Below are positions 31,010 through 44,094 of a stretch of DNA of 64,000 bases, in pieces. Source of the stretch: Mercenaria mercenaria (lineage: Eukaryota; Mollusca; Bivalvia; Venerida; Veneridae); contig NC_069369.1 in NCBI RefSeq assembly GCF_021730395.1, positions 63,949,501 to 64,013,500 of the forward strand, in the 5' to 3' direction. The first letter of the stretch is position 1. Every line of letters starts with the position of its first letter. A program made the translations under genes and the position numbers. Below the pieces are notes generated by a model. That model was not told where the DNA came from, searched no databases, and worked only from the letters and a program-made list of their open reading frames with translations.

Positions 31010-32306
31010 AAAGGAACGCCTTTCTTAACATGTAATTATTCTAAACACCTACTTGGGGAGTTGCTTTATCTGTTTTAATAGAAATGAATTTAAAAAAATG
31101 TTAATATGTATATGTATTTACAGATACAGTCGATCAAAAAATACAAAAATAAATTGAGCTGGCCTACCTCTTGAAAAAATAAGACTTTCATTTACGAAGT
31201 TTCATCTATAACCGAATAATTGTTAATCAAACTATGAGGAAAATTGCTGAATACTTTCTAGTACTTATTATTATAATGTCAACCACCAAGGTCGTATTGA
31301 TACAGTCCATGTGTACCGTTGTTTTTTTTAAACCGTACTGCCAATGAAATAGTTTAGCAAAAGGGATACAATTGTACCTCGCCAGCTAAACACTCGAGAT
31401 CCAAAATGGCATAACACACGAGATACAATGTCACCTCGATATTGACGCGTGTTAGAGACCTTTTTTCTGGAAATGAATTAAGTTTTTATTACAACTCTGT
31501 CTAAATCTACAACTGAATGATACAAAATGACCGCTTATAGTATACAGAACGTACACATATTTCAGAATGCTTTATGAAATTTGAATTCTAACAATAAACA
31601 ATTGTGGTCTCGGACTATGCATCTCAGATATTAGGTTTGGTTAAGATTTCAACCCGACAAAACGTTTTTAAAAGTATGTAACAATCTGTTTAAAGTACAA
31701 AAAATGCACTAAGTCCTCAATCCTCCCTTATTGGGGTACATGTTATATCAAATTTTGTATGAATTGTAAACAGAAATGAGCTCTTAAACACAAATTCAAA
31801 GGACATACTGTTGAAAGACCTATGAGAACCGTTAAGCTCTAAAACGCGTTGTGAATTAATAAAAATCATTTAATCGCCTTATTTGATGACTTTAATGGCA
31901 CAATACTTATCTGTTTAAGCAATCTGGTATGTGGATATCTGTAATTAGATCTGCTCGGAAAACACTGTAAAACCGACTTTCAAGCCTGAAGTTTGGTTTT
32001 CTTCCCTTGATTATTGCTCTATAGAATCTACAATTTTCTTCTGAATCAGAATTAACTTTTACACCGATATTCCTTTATAAATCATACTAAAAATCGCTAC
32101 AGGCGTTAAATAAATTGACGAAGAAGAACTTACAAAATTCTGTTTTAAAGTACAAAAAAATTAATGCACTTCAATCCCAAATTGCCCCTTATTTGTAAAT
32201 TTGGACCTGGCCAATTCGGCTTTAATATATGGACATGTTTTACTGTCTCCTCAATATTGGCAATGCGATAAAACAAGTGAACTGATAAATACTGTTTTAT
32301 ATATAT
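31010..32306. other. No gene recognised
   Basis: AT-rich interval without long frames or clear repeats. Confidence 0.35.
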
Positions 32307-32541
32307 GAGCCGCGCCATGAGAAAACCAACATAGTGGGTTTGCGACCAGCATGGATCCAGACCAGCCTGCGCATCCGCGCTGTCTGGTCAGGATCCATAC
32401 AGTTCGCTTTCAAAGCCTATAGCAATTAGAGAAACCGTTAGCGAACAGGATGGATCCTGACTAGACTGCGCGGATGCGCAGGCTGGTCTGGATCCATGCT
32501 GGTCGCAAAGCCACTATGTTGGTTTTCTCAAGGCGCGGCTC
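32307..32541. mobile_element. Palindromic MITE, copy 2 of 3
   Basis: 235 bp, gagccgcgccatgag...aaggcgcggctc, flanked by ATAT (32303-32306, 32542-32545). Same length and layout as 15370-15604, with a near-perfect hairpin. Confidence 0.92.
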
Positions 32542-32949
32542 ATATGTTGAATTAATACTTAGTCTACTAAGATTGTAATTTCAATACTGTACACATACGT
32601 CGTACAACGTACCTCTTTCCTAGCGAGTTCGAAACGGCACTACAGTTTGGATATAGAACTCGTGCTTGTGCTGGGTAGTCGAATTTCAGTTTTTGCTATC
32701 AAACACACGCTAGTGCCTAACGTACTGCAGGGAGAAACGTCTGAGGTCTTTCTCCGCATTGAAAGCTCGAAGATTACAGTTTGACATAAATTGTCTTAAT
32801 GAGTTTTTAAAGGCAGGAAAGCAAACAATACAAACATATTTGCCAATAGAACAAAGTTGTTACCTATCAATTCGATTAACGGTAACGGAGTTTCAAATGG
32901 CGATTATGTTTTGAACCGGGATTCATTATTTTTAGATCAAATCAGAAAT

Positions 32950-33170
32950 AAGGTATCATAAGAATGTCAACAATAGAAAAGGTCAAAAGCAACAGAAAGT
33001 CCTTCCCATCCATGTAACTGGAAACCTCTTTCTTTTTTAATCAAATTCATCTTTTCTCTTTAGTTTCTTTTCATTTATTTTGTCACTATTTTTAATAAGT
33101 ATGTTTAATTTTACCTTTCCAATTCATACATTCAAAGAACAAAGATATTTTGTAAACAGTCAAAATAAAG
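32950..33170 (-). pseudogene. Cys-loop receptor 3'-end fragment
   Basis: Minus-strand similarity to the end of the exon at 45308-46084: TVYKISLFFEC matches TVYKVSLFLQC, then an aligned but stop-riddled intracellular loop and the start of TM4. No TM1-TM3 sequence is found upstream. It lies 3.6 kb upstream, in the sense direction, of the loop-D pseudo-exon at 29.3 kb, so it is the tail of another copy rather than part of that one. Confidence 0.7.
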
Positions 33171-33479
33171 AAACAGACATAAAAATAAAGAAACATATTC
33201 ATTATGAAATGTGAGTTTTCTGTTTATTATATATCGCCTTTGTTACATTTTGAACCAGCGACAGCAACAAAAACACGCATATTTTCTTCACAGGAAAAGT
33301 TATGTTAAATATATAATGGAGCAAATTAGCTTAGACATATTATTGCTGTTTAATTTTTCTAAGGTGCCAGAGGAGTGGTTTCGAATTATAGTTTTTTTAT
33401 ATTTTGCGTACCTTTGCTCAAAGTGTATAATAATTAATGTTTTAATTAGTGAAAGTTAATTCTCAAAAATATCAATGTG

Positions 33480-33600
33480 TACATGTTTGTAGTTATACAG
33501 ATACGAATATTTGGATACATCTGGGTCAGATCACAGATACGAGTACTTGGCTACATCTGGATCAGGAAATCTTGTGAGCCATTATTATGGTGGCAGATTT
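33480..33600 (+). repeat. Short direct repeat
   Basis: Two ~47-bp units (acagatacgaatatttggat... and acagatacgagtacttggct...), both containing acatctgg(g/a)tcag. No gene. Confidence 0.5.
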
Positions 33601-34389
33601 GAACGAAGCAGTTTGTTTTCAGTAGCAAAACGACAGTAAGTGTTTTTGACCTGTTTTTTTCTTTTTCAGATACTTTGCTTAGAAGCGCTTTGCACCCTAA
33701 GTGTTGATGTATGTGAACAAAGTCATATTATATTAAATGACAAAAAAAAAAAAATACCGAGTGAATTGCATGTGTTTGAGATAAGGTAAAATACCACAAT
33801 TTCCTTTATTTTAAAGGGTTGGGGTAGATTTAGATGACTGTTAATTTTAGATGTGATTCCAAAGGTCTTAGATAATAAGGTCGTTTTGGAACACAAATTA
33901 GTGTAATATTTCATAATAAAGCACAAGTGCTGCTCCTTTAAATTTGGTTGAATACAGACAGACGCCTTAGAGTATCCGGGCGATATTTCAAAAATGACCA
34001 AACAATCCCGTTCCTCTGCCACCTAACGTCTCACAATGAAATAAACAGTATTTCCCTTTGTGTGTGTGGGGGGGGGGGGGGGGGGGATGGGTTAAATGTC
34101 GGACAAAGAAATAGATTAAATAGCTTTAAGTTAACCTGAGCGGAGATTTACTTTTAAATTACATGACCCTTTTGAAGATGTATTCTAGATCTTGATGACC
34201 TTAAAAGTTTATCAAACTTACTGTTACCGATATGAGATTCATTCAATTGGCCGAAAGTAACCTGATCGTATCAATTTAAAGCGGATTTCCGTACTTTATC
34301 GATTTGAACACTTCGGATATGGGTTTTCGCATCAAAACCAACGGTTATAATCCCGTTTTACATTTACGAATACACATGACATGTAGGCA

Positions 34390-34920
34390 TAGTACTAGAG
34401 ATCAATCAATGACACAAATAATAATGCTTCCCTGCATTACCTATACATCTGTATGACACCAGTCAAGAGTAAGAATGAAGTAACTGTATGGTTAAAACCT
34501 TAGTGATAAGTCAAGTGTAATTTCAAATTTCATGGTAAATGCCGAAGAGTTTTTTCTTGTTTTTATGTATGATGAGTGATATGGTAAATAGTGGATCTAA
34601 GTTGTTTTAATTAGACTTAAAACAGTTTCCGATGTCATAATCATGCATTTGACTGGACATTTTTTCACTGTGTTAAGTTCTTCCCACAATAATCCAGGTA
34701 TAATCGGGGATTAAATATTGACCAATGACTTGACAGGTAGGACTATCTACAAGAGGGAATACATGGAAATTAAATAAAAAGTTTAAGAAAGTCTTAAATA
34801 ACATGCTTCAGAATGATCAAATCAAGACTTATGCATTATATTCCGTCTTAAATGTTATATTTAAACAACCAAAGTTAATTTTTTAATTCCTTTTCATAAT
34901 TCAAAATTTTAGGTACTATC
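34390..34920 (+). repeat. Segment also present at 22770-23245
   Basis: See the partner entry. Shared order of phrases over about 500 bp (tacatctgtatg, gacaggtaggactatct, catggaaattaa, aaccaaagttaattttt). A poly-G run sits just upstream at about 34069-34086. Confidence 0.65.
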
Positions 34921-37900
34921 TCTATACCTTGACATGATATTCTCTTATATTGTTACCTATATAATATCGATAGCAAATTTCTGACCTATGTGTCATTGAC
35001 CCTTCCGATGACTTGTAAAACAAGTTAAAACAATACATACTTATCTGATAGTATTTACATGACACTCATGAACATTCCGTATATTTTTGTAGATTAATTT
35101 TCGTTGTCCAAACCTAAATAACCATACATCTGTTGAAAAACCAATATTTCACAGGTGCAGATTATAACTGTGCAGATAAAAGTATTCGGGGCTGTTGGTT
35201 CGAGTCCTGTGTCGTACGATTTCATTTTTTGATTTCGTCTGAAAACAAAGCAACGGAAAAATTCTCACACTTATCAAGTAGACATTGTAACTAAAAAATT
35301 AAAATCGGAATTTTTAACATTTTGACTCCAAATATATATTACTAAGTGCATCAGATAATATATATACAATATTAAAATGCTGTGTGTTATTTTTCTAAAA
35401 GAGATATTTACTCCAAAAAATTTAGTCCCCATAGCATTTTTGGAAATAGGATAGACAACTCCTGAATGACTATCTCATCAAATTTGCTGATATAAAAATA
35501 AACTTAGGTATTTTCCCGTGATACCCTCATTAAAGTCTGTTTCTTCATTTCATTCAGACATGGAATGTAAACAAATATATGAACAACTTAACAGTACAAG
35601 GACATCAAACAACCTATTTTATTTTCCTTCAGGACAGGTACACATGTAAGGTCATACTTGTAGTTAATAAACCAAAACGTAAAACAATTAATTAGCTCAT
35701 CAAAGAAATGAAGACTAATAACTTCACAATATTTTATTACCTCCCTTCATTACATTTATCATCTACATTCTACATATTTTTTATGGAATTACTTCCCTTT
35801 ATCTCAAATAAGCTTTCTTTTATTGCAATTTAATCAGTCAGTATTTTTACCTTAATTTTCAGACAAATAAATTTATATTTTTAATCCATGGTAAAATGAA
35901 AAGCATAAATTATATTAAAGAATACCATAAAAGCATTTATCACACATGAATGCAAGGTATACACAACAAATAATTTTGAGCCTTGTTGCCAATGACAATG
36001 TTGAAAAATATTAAAGCTCAGATGGCATAACAGTGAGATAAAATCTTTTTAAGTTACTTATGACTACAAAAATTTAAAGTATGTTGTTATTCCTATTTCA
36101 GTCCAACATATCTAAAGAAGTAAATACTACAAAGACTGTATATCAAATTTTTGAAAATAAATTTCCACCAACATATTTTGTTCTTATTTCTTTTATCTTG
36201 ATTATGTAGTGTACTTATCTGGAATGATTAGATATTTTGAAATGTACATTTCTTTATTCTCCTGGATGGAAAAAAAATAAAATATATAAACAAAACAACC
36301 ATTTATACCAACCAAATTGTAAAATACTAAAGTTTCTTTGATGTTAGTAATTATATGTAGAGACATGAAAACAACATAAAATATCAACATAAAATATAAC
36401 TAAAAAATTGTGGAACATCATATGTAGATTAGATTAGACTGTATTATACAAATATTTATATGAAAATATGTGACAACTCTGGTTAAATAGAATATTAGTT
36501 AACTTATGGTAAAATGTTGAACTGCTTGAACATTAATCTACAAGTGATGAATGATTTCATCTTACCATAACTTTGACATTTAATGTATTATTAAGAAAAC
36601 TATAACATACAAGAAATGACATACAGACAGTATAAGCTGCTGAATGACTGGGTCAGTCTCCACCACAAAAACTATGAAACTAAAAAATTCCTATTAAATG
36701 TGTTTCTTTAAATTAGATTGATCACATTTTAACACTTCTATGAATGCAATTGTTAAATGCTTGCTTCTTACATGCATGCAATAATGGGAATAAAAAATGA
36801 TTTAACAATATATGTATGCAGTCTTGTCATGAACACATTCTGTACAGATGATAATACATAGAAAAGTCAACATATTTATTATATGGGTCCATCTCAGTTT
36901 ACAGCTGGTGCATGGATGGCTGTCTTGCACTTGAATATACATCTTGCAGCACAGTTGGGGTAAATTCCATTTCACATGACAACACACTTGTGGCACTTCT
37001 GGAAATACAAATGTAAAACTTTATTACATAAAGAGAATAAAACATGATAGTTTTTAAAACAATTATAACATCATTTTAGACATTTGCAGATATTCTAATC
37101 TTAGAAATATATTATCAAGCAGCAAGTCAGATAACTCTACAAATTGACATTTTGTCTAATTTCAACTTGTCTAAGGAATTACCTGTTTTAAGCAGCAAGA
37201 TTGTGTTGCTACTTGGCTTGCTGCTTTATTTAAATTTTACATATACTTAGATCCACTAAATGACAAGTTATTTAATAGGACTGTCTGAAAAGATTGCATA
37301 TTTTATAACATTCAATGTACATATTCAATAAAATGGTGAAAAAAATTAACAGATAAATCTGATGATGTTCACCTATGATCTCACCTAAAAGCTCCAACAA
37401 CAACCTACAACCTCTGATTAGTATATGATGTAATAATGATAAACTACCTAAAGTGTTTTTATATAGCATGCAAAAAAAAATGAACTTGAGAACTGCCAAA
37501 ACTTCACCTTATGAGTAATATATGTTCACTTTTCCCCTTGTTGAAAGTGTTGTTTTTCTTAAAGCATTTGAAATCATAGATATTATAAGTACAATGCAAC
37601 CTCTGTAGAGCAATACCCTGTGGAATATATAAATGTTTTAGTTATTTTGAGGCTGTTGTTCTGGAGAAGTAAATTTGATAGTTATATGTCAGCTTAGAGA
37701 AATTCTCATGACGTTGTTATAGAGAGGTTTTTGCTTCAGAGTGAGCTACTCTGGAGAGGTTGTACTGTGAAAATTGCTTCAAACTTCATCTCCTTCAACT
37801 GAGCTAAATGAAGAAAAACAACAAAGGATTTTCCAAATTTAGAATTTCCTTGTTTACAATTTGACATTTAATATTAGGCAATTATGCAGACATATTTTTA

Positions 37901-40435
37901 TGTGACACAATGCCACCTTTAACTATCTTATTCCAATGAACAAATTGTCAGTCTTGACAAAATCATGTGAAAAAAAAGATCACAGTAAAAAAAATTAATC
38001 CTAATCATTTTATATATATATTGCAAAATCAGCTTTACAGAACTCATAAGTGACAAAAAATTAAATTCAAATATTGCCTTTGTGATGTGCAGCACTGGCC
38101 ATGTCTTTTTATCACAATTGTTTACCTTATTTATATCTGTTACTTTTGTCATAACTTTTATGTCCCTTCTGCACTAACCATTGTCTTCAAGTTCTGAAAT
38201 ATTGTAAAACATTAATTCACACACATTCTAGGAAATCAACATAAAATCAGTGTCAAAGCATTTGAATATAATTGTTTTAATTATCTTAATACTAAGATAC
38301 AAATGTACTTCATGTTTTTTTTGCTGACTGATACAATATACTGAAATTTGTATTTCAATATTTATTATCAAAGTACATGTTGATTCTATTTTTGAAATGT
38401 TGACATTACAAAGCTATCACACATTTATTACTAAACCATATCTATTATCATTATTTTTAATGGAGATATGTACTTAGTAAATTGAGGGATACACAAAGCT
38501 ACAGGAAAGAAATGTTTATGCCAGGCTGACATAAAGTCCAGAAGGTTCACATCTTGTCAGGAATGTCAGTCTTATAGCTGTCTTGTACAGTTATTTCAGG
38601 AGCAAGAATGTAGCCATACAGCATATAAATGCTTTGAGACCTTTATTTAACATAAAAAAGCATAATAGCTCCTGCATTTTTCATAATGGTAACATCTTCT
38701 TGGACTGCCACAGGGTAAGACAGGTCAAAGAACTGTACATGTACATACTCAAACTTTTCCCTACCAAAACTGAAAATGAAAATTATACATTTTTTTCCTT
38801 TATTTTTGTACAAAAGATGACCTATGCATTTAATACAGACTTTTTACATTTATTAATCTAAATATATTAAAATTAATAAAATATCTCATAACTCATTGTA
38901 TGATTAAAATTATAATCATTAATAAACTATATCAAACATGAACCTGAAATGTTCTAATTTATAAAGCTGCAATTAATATTGAAAAAAAATGCAACTATTG
39001 TATACAATGTATATTAAAAAAAGTATCATGAACCTGATTATAAAACAGTCTTAGTTCAAATGTAATAACACATGACTGTCAGAAAATCAATGTATGTTGT
39101 ACTTTAATGATATCATCATGACATGAATGTCATCAATAAACTTCATATATAACAAACTATACCACTATGTCAGCCTCTTTCTTGTTATTTCTACAGCTTC
39201 CAAAGACAGACTGCAACTACATGTATCAGACACTGTAAGTAAAATATATAAATAATCATTATACAAGAGAATTCTTCATGTTAAATAAAGGGAGTTAATT
39301 AAATGCAATCTGAGAATTTTTGCTAAACATAAAGGGAAGTAATTATCAATAAAATGAATGAAGAAAAATGCATATATAAGGGAGGTAAATTAGGAAAAAA
39401 AAAACAACTTCAAATGTCAGTATAATGATAGTTGACATTGACAATGACCTATATCAAGTATGCACAAGATAAGAGACAGCAATCACTTGAAAAATGCATT
39501 ATATTTCCTTGCAATATCAAGAATATCTGACTGTATGCAAGGGTTCTCTACATGCTATTATACTGAAAAAGACTTTAGTCTAAATATAGCTTAGATCTAT
39601 TTATATCTTCAAAAAAAGGAAGTCCCAAATTTCCACAGCTATTCACAGGCTGAAAATTTTAGGTACTAATATCAGCAAAGAGGTTGATATCTATACGTTT
39701 TAATAACTATCGTCAAAGGTAGGGAACAACTTACTGGAAAGGCATAAACTTTTGATCTAGTCATTTCAATAAATTTTCAGCTCATTTGCATATAAGAAGA
39801 AATAAACAGAATTCCACTGTTTCTCTTCATTTTCAAAAAAACTCTGTAAGATGGATCTAAACCAAAACATTCTCCTATGTGTCAGCTATCAGATATATAT
39901 TTCAACAAAAACTGTCAACTTACCTTGTTTTCAGAAGAAGACAAAATTCCATGGCAACTTTCGCTTCCCCGCAAAACTGTACCGTTGCACAACACATAAA
40001 AAATCTCAACTGTGATTTTCAAAATAATACTGTCAGACCACAATTATTTCCCTTGAAAATAAAATGCTCTAGGTAAATGCCTACATTTATCATTAATTGT
40101 CGTTCGTTTATTAAAACAAAAACACTGAGCACTATATAACATTCTTGTACATGTCAGTAAATTGTTCTACCAAATGTCGTCTACAATCTTCAAGACCGGA
40201 CAGTTGTTCGTTCATTCAATGAACAAATAAAGGATCTGCTGTCAGTACACGAGAAAAATGAGAATGTTTTAATTAAATATTGTAAGACTAAAAGTAATAT
40301 CGGTATAATTATGTTACATTGAATTGAAAGAAATGGTCTAGACTGAATTCGAACCCATGGTAACGTGCTTAAAGTAAAAGTCGGAGAGCTTACCACTATC
40401 CCGAAGTGCCAGTGTTTAACTATATCGGTAATTTT
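34921..40435. other. Long AT-rich stretch without recognisable gene
   Basis: About 5.5 kb of uniformly AT-rich sequence with only short frames. The sole structures noted are an inverted repeat at 37590-37768 and scattered 'aagggaagtaat' motifs (35795 minus; 39330 plus). No exon, transposase or SINE was recognised. Confidence 0.45.
37590..37768. repeat. Small inverted-repeat element
   Basis: Begins gtacaatgcaacctctgtag and ends ctctggagaggttgtactgt; the ends are imperfect reverse complements (tacaa.caacctct / agaggttgta). Probably a MITE-like remnant; target duplication unclear. Confidence 0.45.
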
Positions 40436-40719
40436 AACTTATTTTTATTAATACAGATTTTTTTCATGTAAATTAACGAAAACGTCCGAATATATTGGCC
40501 AGGTCAATACTTTTGGAGAATTCCTGACCTTTCTACAAATTGTGAAAAGTTGGTGAGAGTTACCAGATATAACCCTACACAAACATTTAGGACTTTACGT
40601 GACCTATGTCACCAATGATAACCTGCACTAAAACAGTAACTGATAAAAATAATGTGTACTCATAACGGTGGTCGCTGTCACTGACCTTACACATTTTTCG
40701 TTAATAACCATTCTTAACA
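40436..40719 (+). promoter_or_regulatory. 5' flank of reductase 3, conserved with copy 2
   Basis: Similar to 17266-17592. This block is the likely promoter and 5' untranslated region by position and conservation. A splice acceptor is not evident before the ATG and no defined factor site is claimed. Confidence 0.5.
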
Positions 40720-41475
40720 ATGCCGTTCGACTTTAGAGGAAAGAAAGTGTTAGAAACGGGAGCAGGGAAAGGAATAGGACTTACCTTGGCAATTGCCCTA
40801 AGTCACGATGGCTGCAAAGTTTATGCTCTAAGTCGGACTAAGTCTACATTGGATGCTTTAGTAGAAGAATGTCCAGGCATTATACCTACTGAAGCCGATT
40901 TATGTAACTGGGACGATACAAGAGAAAAGTTAGAAAAACTTGAAGTTTTGGACGGTCTGGTGAATAATGCAGGTATAGACGGCCATGATTACACAGCATT
41001 GGAGTGTCCAAAAGAGTTCTTATGTAAGTTATTGGATAACAACCTTCTTAGTGCAATAAACTGTTCACAAGTGGTTGCTAAGAAAATGATAGAAGCCAAA
41101 ATTAAAGGGTCAATAGTCAACATATCGAGTATAGCAGGTTTAGCTTCGTTCCCAAATGGACTACCTTATAATGTGTCAAAAGCTGGAATGGATATGGCAA
41201 CCAAACAGTTCGCTCTAGAACTCGGACCACATGGTATCCGCGTGAATTCCGTGAACCCGGCACTCGTAAGGACACCAATGATGCAAGACCTCATCGAGAA
41301 AGGGTTGCCGATGGAAAGTTTATGTATTGAAAGATGCCCAATGGACAGGATTATAGAGGTACACGAAGTCGTAGATCCGATCCTGTATCTCCTTAGCGAC
41401 CACTCATCCATGGTGACTAGGCAGACGCACGTAGTTGATGGCGGTATTCTTTCTAACATTACGGTTAAAATCTAA
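40720..41475 (+). CDS. DCXR-like short-chain dehydrogenase/reductase, copy 3
   Basis: Complete intronless 251-residue frame from ATG 40720 (MPFDFRGKK). Cofactor loop TGAGKGIG at 13-20, SRT at 38-40, NNAG at 82-85, Asn108, Ser137, Tyr150 and Lys154 (YNVSK), LGPHGIRVNSVNP at 169-180, ending LSNITVKI. Family role: NADPH-dependent carbonyl/L-xylulose reduction in the cytosol; the true substrate is unknown. Oddities against copies 1 and 4: Glu replaces Val just before the TG motif (LETGAG) and the usual GIGRG is GIGLT. The frame is intact, but these changes in the nucleotide-binding site could reduce activity. It is the unbroken reference for the split copy 2, and lies convergent to the channel exon at 45.3-46.1 kb. 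Confidence 0.9.
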   Translation: MPFDFRGKKVLETGAGKGIGLTLAIALSHDGCKVYALSRTKSTLDALVEECPGIIPTEADLCNWDDTREKLEKLEVLDGLVNNAGIDGHDYTALECPKEFLCKLLDNNLLSAINCSQVVAKKMIEAKIKGSIVNISSIAGLASFPNGLPYNVSKAGMDMATKQFALELGPHGIRVNSVNPALVRTPMMQDLIEKGLPMESLCIERCPMDRIIEVHEVVDPILYLLSDHSSMVTRQTHVVDGGILSNITVKI

Positions 41476-41708
41476 CCCTCTAATAGCATGGTCAAAGAGC
41501 AACTTTGTACCGTTATTTTAATAGTGTAACATTTCGATCAATGTGTAACTCTCTAACATTACGGTCAAAGTTTAAGTTTCTAACGTTTCGGTCATAGTGT
41601 TACTCTCAAAAACTACGGTCAACATGTAACTTTCTACTATTATGGTCAAACACTTTCTAACATTTACAGACGAAGTGTAACGCTCCAAAATTACGGTCAA
41701 TATCTAAC
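41476..41708 (+). repeat. Reductase-tail minisatellite (about 9 units)
   Basis: Units of about 27 bp, some shortened, e.g. ctctctaacattacggtcaa..., gtttctaacgtttcggtcat..., cgctccaaaattacggtcaa.... The first two units match in order the first two units behind copy 2. Derived from the terminal codons and stop. Confidence 0.85.
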
Positions 41709-42629
41709 AGGAAAAATACGACAGAGGGCAACTTGCAATTTTATAATCATTTTAACATAAACTGTCGTTGTGTATGGCATTGTTCAGGGACATTGTCACA
41801 TGTAGAAAAGACTTTCGATATTTATATAACAACCTCACAAGCAGTTATACAAGGTGTAACGGTCATTTTGAATGTAAAAGAGTCTAAGTGAGGATTGTTA
41901 TGGTTTTCTACCAAAAGACCAGGACAATTGTTGTTACAATCAGTGCTGAAACAATCAGTATTATAATTATGTATATTTGTGTACACTTAAAGCCTAGTGT
42001 TGAAAAACTTAAGTTCGGGTGTGGTGGTTCATACTCCGTTGATAAATTACACTTAATTCCAATTTTCAATGTTAGTTTATTATGAGATTTTGTCTAGTGA
42101 TGGAAATAAAGTCATCAAAATTATAATTCTCTCATTCCTCTGGTCTAAAGTCACTTATAATTATAACTGTAAAATATTTCATTTCTTGTTTCTATGATCT
42201 GTCATTTTCAAAGTCCGAGCCAAAAGTAAAGAATTTTTCCTCCCAAGTTCTGACCTAGCCTTATATACAAAAGCAGGTACCCTCCCATATTTGGAGTGTA
42301 TCATAGTAATGAAAGACAAAGATTACCCCTAATATTTATGAGGATAACCGTTGACTGATGGTACCATCCCAAATACGGAGCCACCTCTAACTCTAACAAA
42401 TCAGACATGTTTACGATGGTACATGATGACAACATACCCAGATAAAATGATACAAAATGATACACACTCCAGTCCCTAACAATTTATGAGGGTAACTGGT
42501 GAATGACATTTCTAGTAGCAGAGGCCAAAGTTTCTCATCAGTAGAATCAATTAATAAATCCACTTTAATAAGACTAGCTGAATTTACAACAGTAGTTAGA
42601 ATAGATAAGACAGATCGATTGTTCTACCC

Positions 42630-42745
42630 TGCTGCCCGCCTGTAATGAAATAATGCATAGAGAGGCACCTGGGGTCTTTTCCATCATCAAAAGCTAGAAA
42701 GTTGCTATATGACCTATAACTGTGTCGGTGTGACAAACAAACAAA
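42630..42745 (+). mobile_element. 5'-truncated type 2 SINE
   Basis: Begins within the body (ctgcccgcctgtaatgaaat) and continues aggcacctggggtctt and gctatatgacctataactgt to a (caaa)n tail. The tRNA head is missing. Confidence 0.8.
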
Positions 42746-42897
42746 CGCAAAATAAAACAGAAGACTATTTTCGGCATTAAGTTCTGAACATGTCTTGATC
42801 TCGTGCAGAATTAGTTGAATACGGGATAAGTTGAAGTTTCGGGGAAAAATATTATTTTCGCAAATAACATTTTAAATTCCAAAACATCAACAATTCG

Positions 42898-43010
42898 TGC
42901 TGAAAATTCCCACGAAGAGTTTAAACTTGATGTTTTCTTGTGATGTTTGATTATACTTTTGTGCTTAAAAAGTGTTCAAATGTAAAGATAAATTCTATCA
43001 CGATCTGGTT
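42898..43010 (+). repeat. Segmental duplication, partner of 27057-27165
   Basis: Shares tgaaaattcccacg.agagttt and cttttgtg.ttaaaaa. The match stops near 43010 and restarts at 43396. Confidence 0.7.
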
Positions 43011-43395
43011 TGTGAAATGAATACGATACAAAATAAGCAAACGTTAAAAGACTTGATCTCATGTTAAAATCGAAATAATATGTCTCAGTAGGTGATATTG
43101 TCTTAAATAAAATCAGTGTTTGTCGTCCAGATGCGTTGCATTAATTCTTTCGTATCTGAAATCCAAACAATAGTCTTATTCAAAGACAAAGTCACTGTTT
43201 GGCATATAATATTGCTTAAATGAATATTCCAGAATTAATCGCAATATAGTTATGGTTTTTCTTTTATTATGTTTTTGCGTTGAATTTACGAAAACTGTCG
43301 TATCGGGATATACGTCAGGTATGTCAAAATGATGCTCTAAGTTTCTGACCCTCGTCATTTGATACCTATCCCTCCCAAGGAGGAGTGGGGTGGAG

Positions 43396-43795
43396 TATCC
43401 CGCACTCAGAAACTTTAGTTTGGCTTTGTTATATACAATGTATGAACGAAACACTTCTATTCCACTAATATTTACATGTCTAAATGTAAATTTATCAATC
43501 TATTCAAAGTTTAAATATTGTTTTAATCTTGAACTTCAATTCCGTGATTGACAAATGATAAAAAGTGAATATATGTAATACTTTATTATACAATTGCTTG
43601 TTGTTTTGGTTAATAAACAGTTGCTAACGACCCAGCTAGTTTTCTGCAATATTGTTTGATTTGTTATCTAAAGTAAAGTTTTGTTGTGATACAAGAAGGT
43701 AAATGATCTACGCTTGTTTAAGAGCAATGACTAAGAGCATACCACTCAACGTACATCTGTTGAAACAATTACTAAAGACTGTAAACAAGTAGTTA
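43396..43795 (+). repeat. Segmental duplication, partner of 27166-27510
   Basis: Similar sequence in the same order (aactttagtttggctttgtt; aacttcaattccgtgattg; ggtaaatgatctacgctt). Further similarity resumes at 44372-44480 against 28595-29000. Confidence 0.75.
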
Positions 43796-44071
43796 AACAC
43801 ATCAAAGCCCTGAAAGGACTGATAGCCAGTGCTAATTGAGTGATATTTCAACCGATGCACCTGAAGAATCAACATTTCATTGTGCATAGATCGGTCATGA
43901 TTTGGAAAATGTTGGTAGAGGTCCACAAGACAATGCTACATGCCAAGTATCAAAACACTGTGCATTGTGGTTCAAGACAAGAAGATTTTTGAAGGTTTTC
44001 CCAATACAACTCTATGTCCAGAGTGGGGCCAATTTCAACGCTAGCATTAACCCTTAACCCAAACCATAAAT

Positions 44072-44094
44072 CCTAACCCTAACCCTAACCCTAG
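44072..44094 (+). repeat. Short interstitial telomeric repeat
   Basis: cctaaccctaaccctaaccc + tag: three to four copies of CCCTAA, the animal telomere repeat, preceded by degenerate copies (aacccttaacccaaacc) from 44050. Too short to be a telomere. Confidence 0.75.

Noticed and set aside
35500-39850. Possible large inverted-repeat element around the 4-kb AT-rich stretch
   Set aside because: Only short shared phrases (aagggaagtaat, gggaggtaa) in opposite orientation; no continuous arms or target duplication could be traced.
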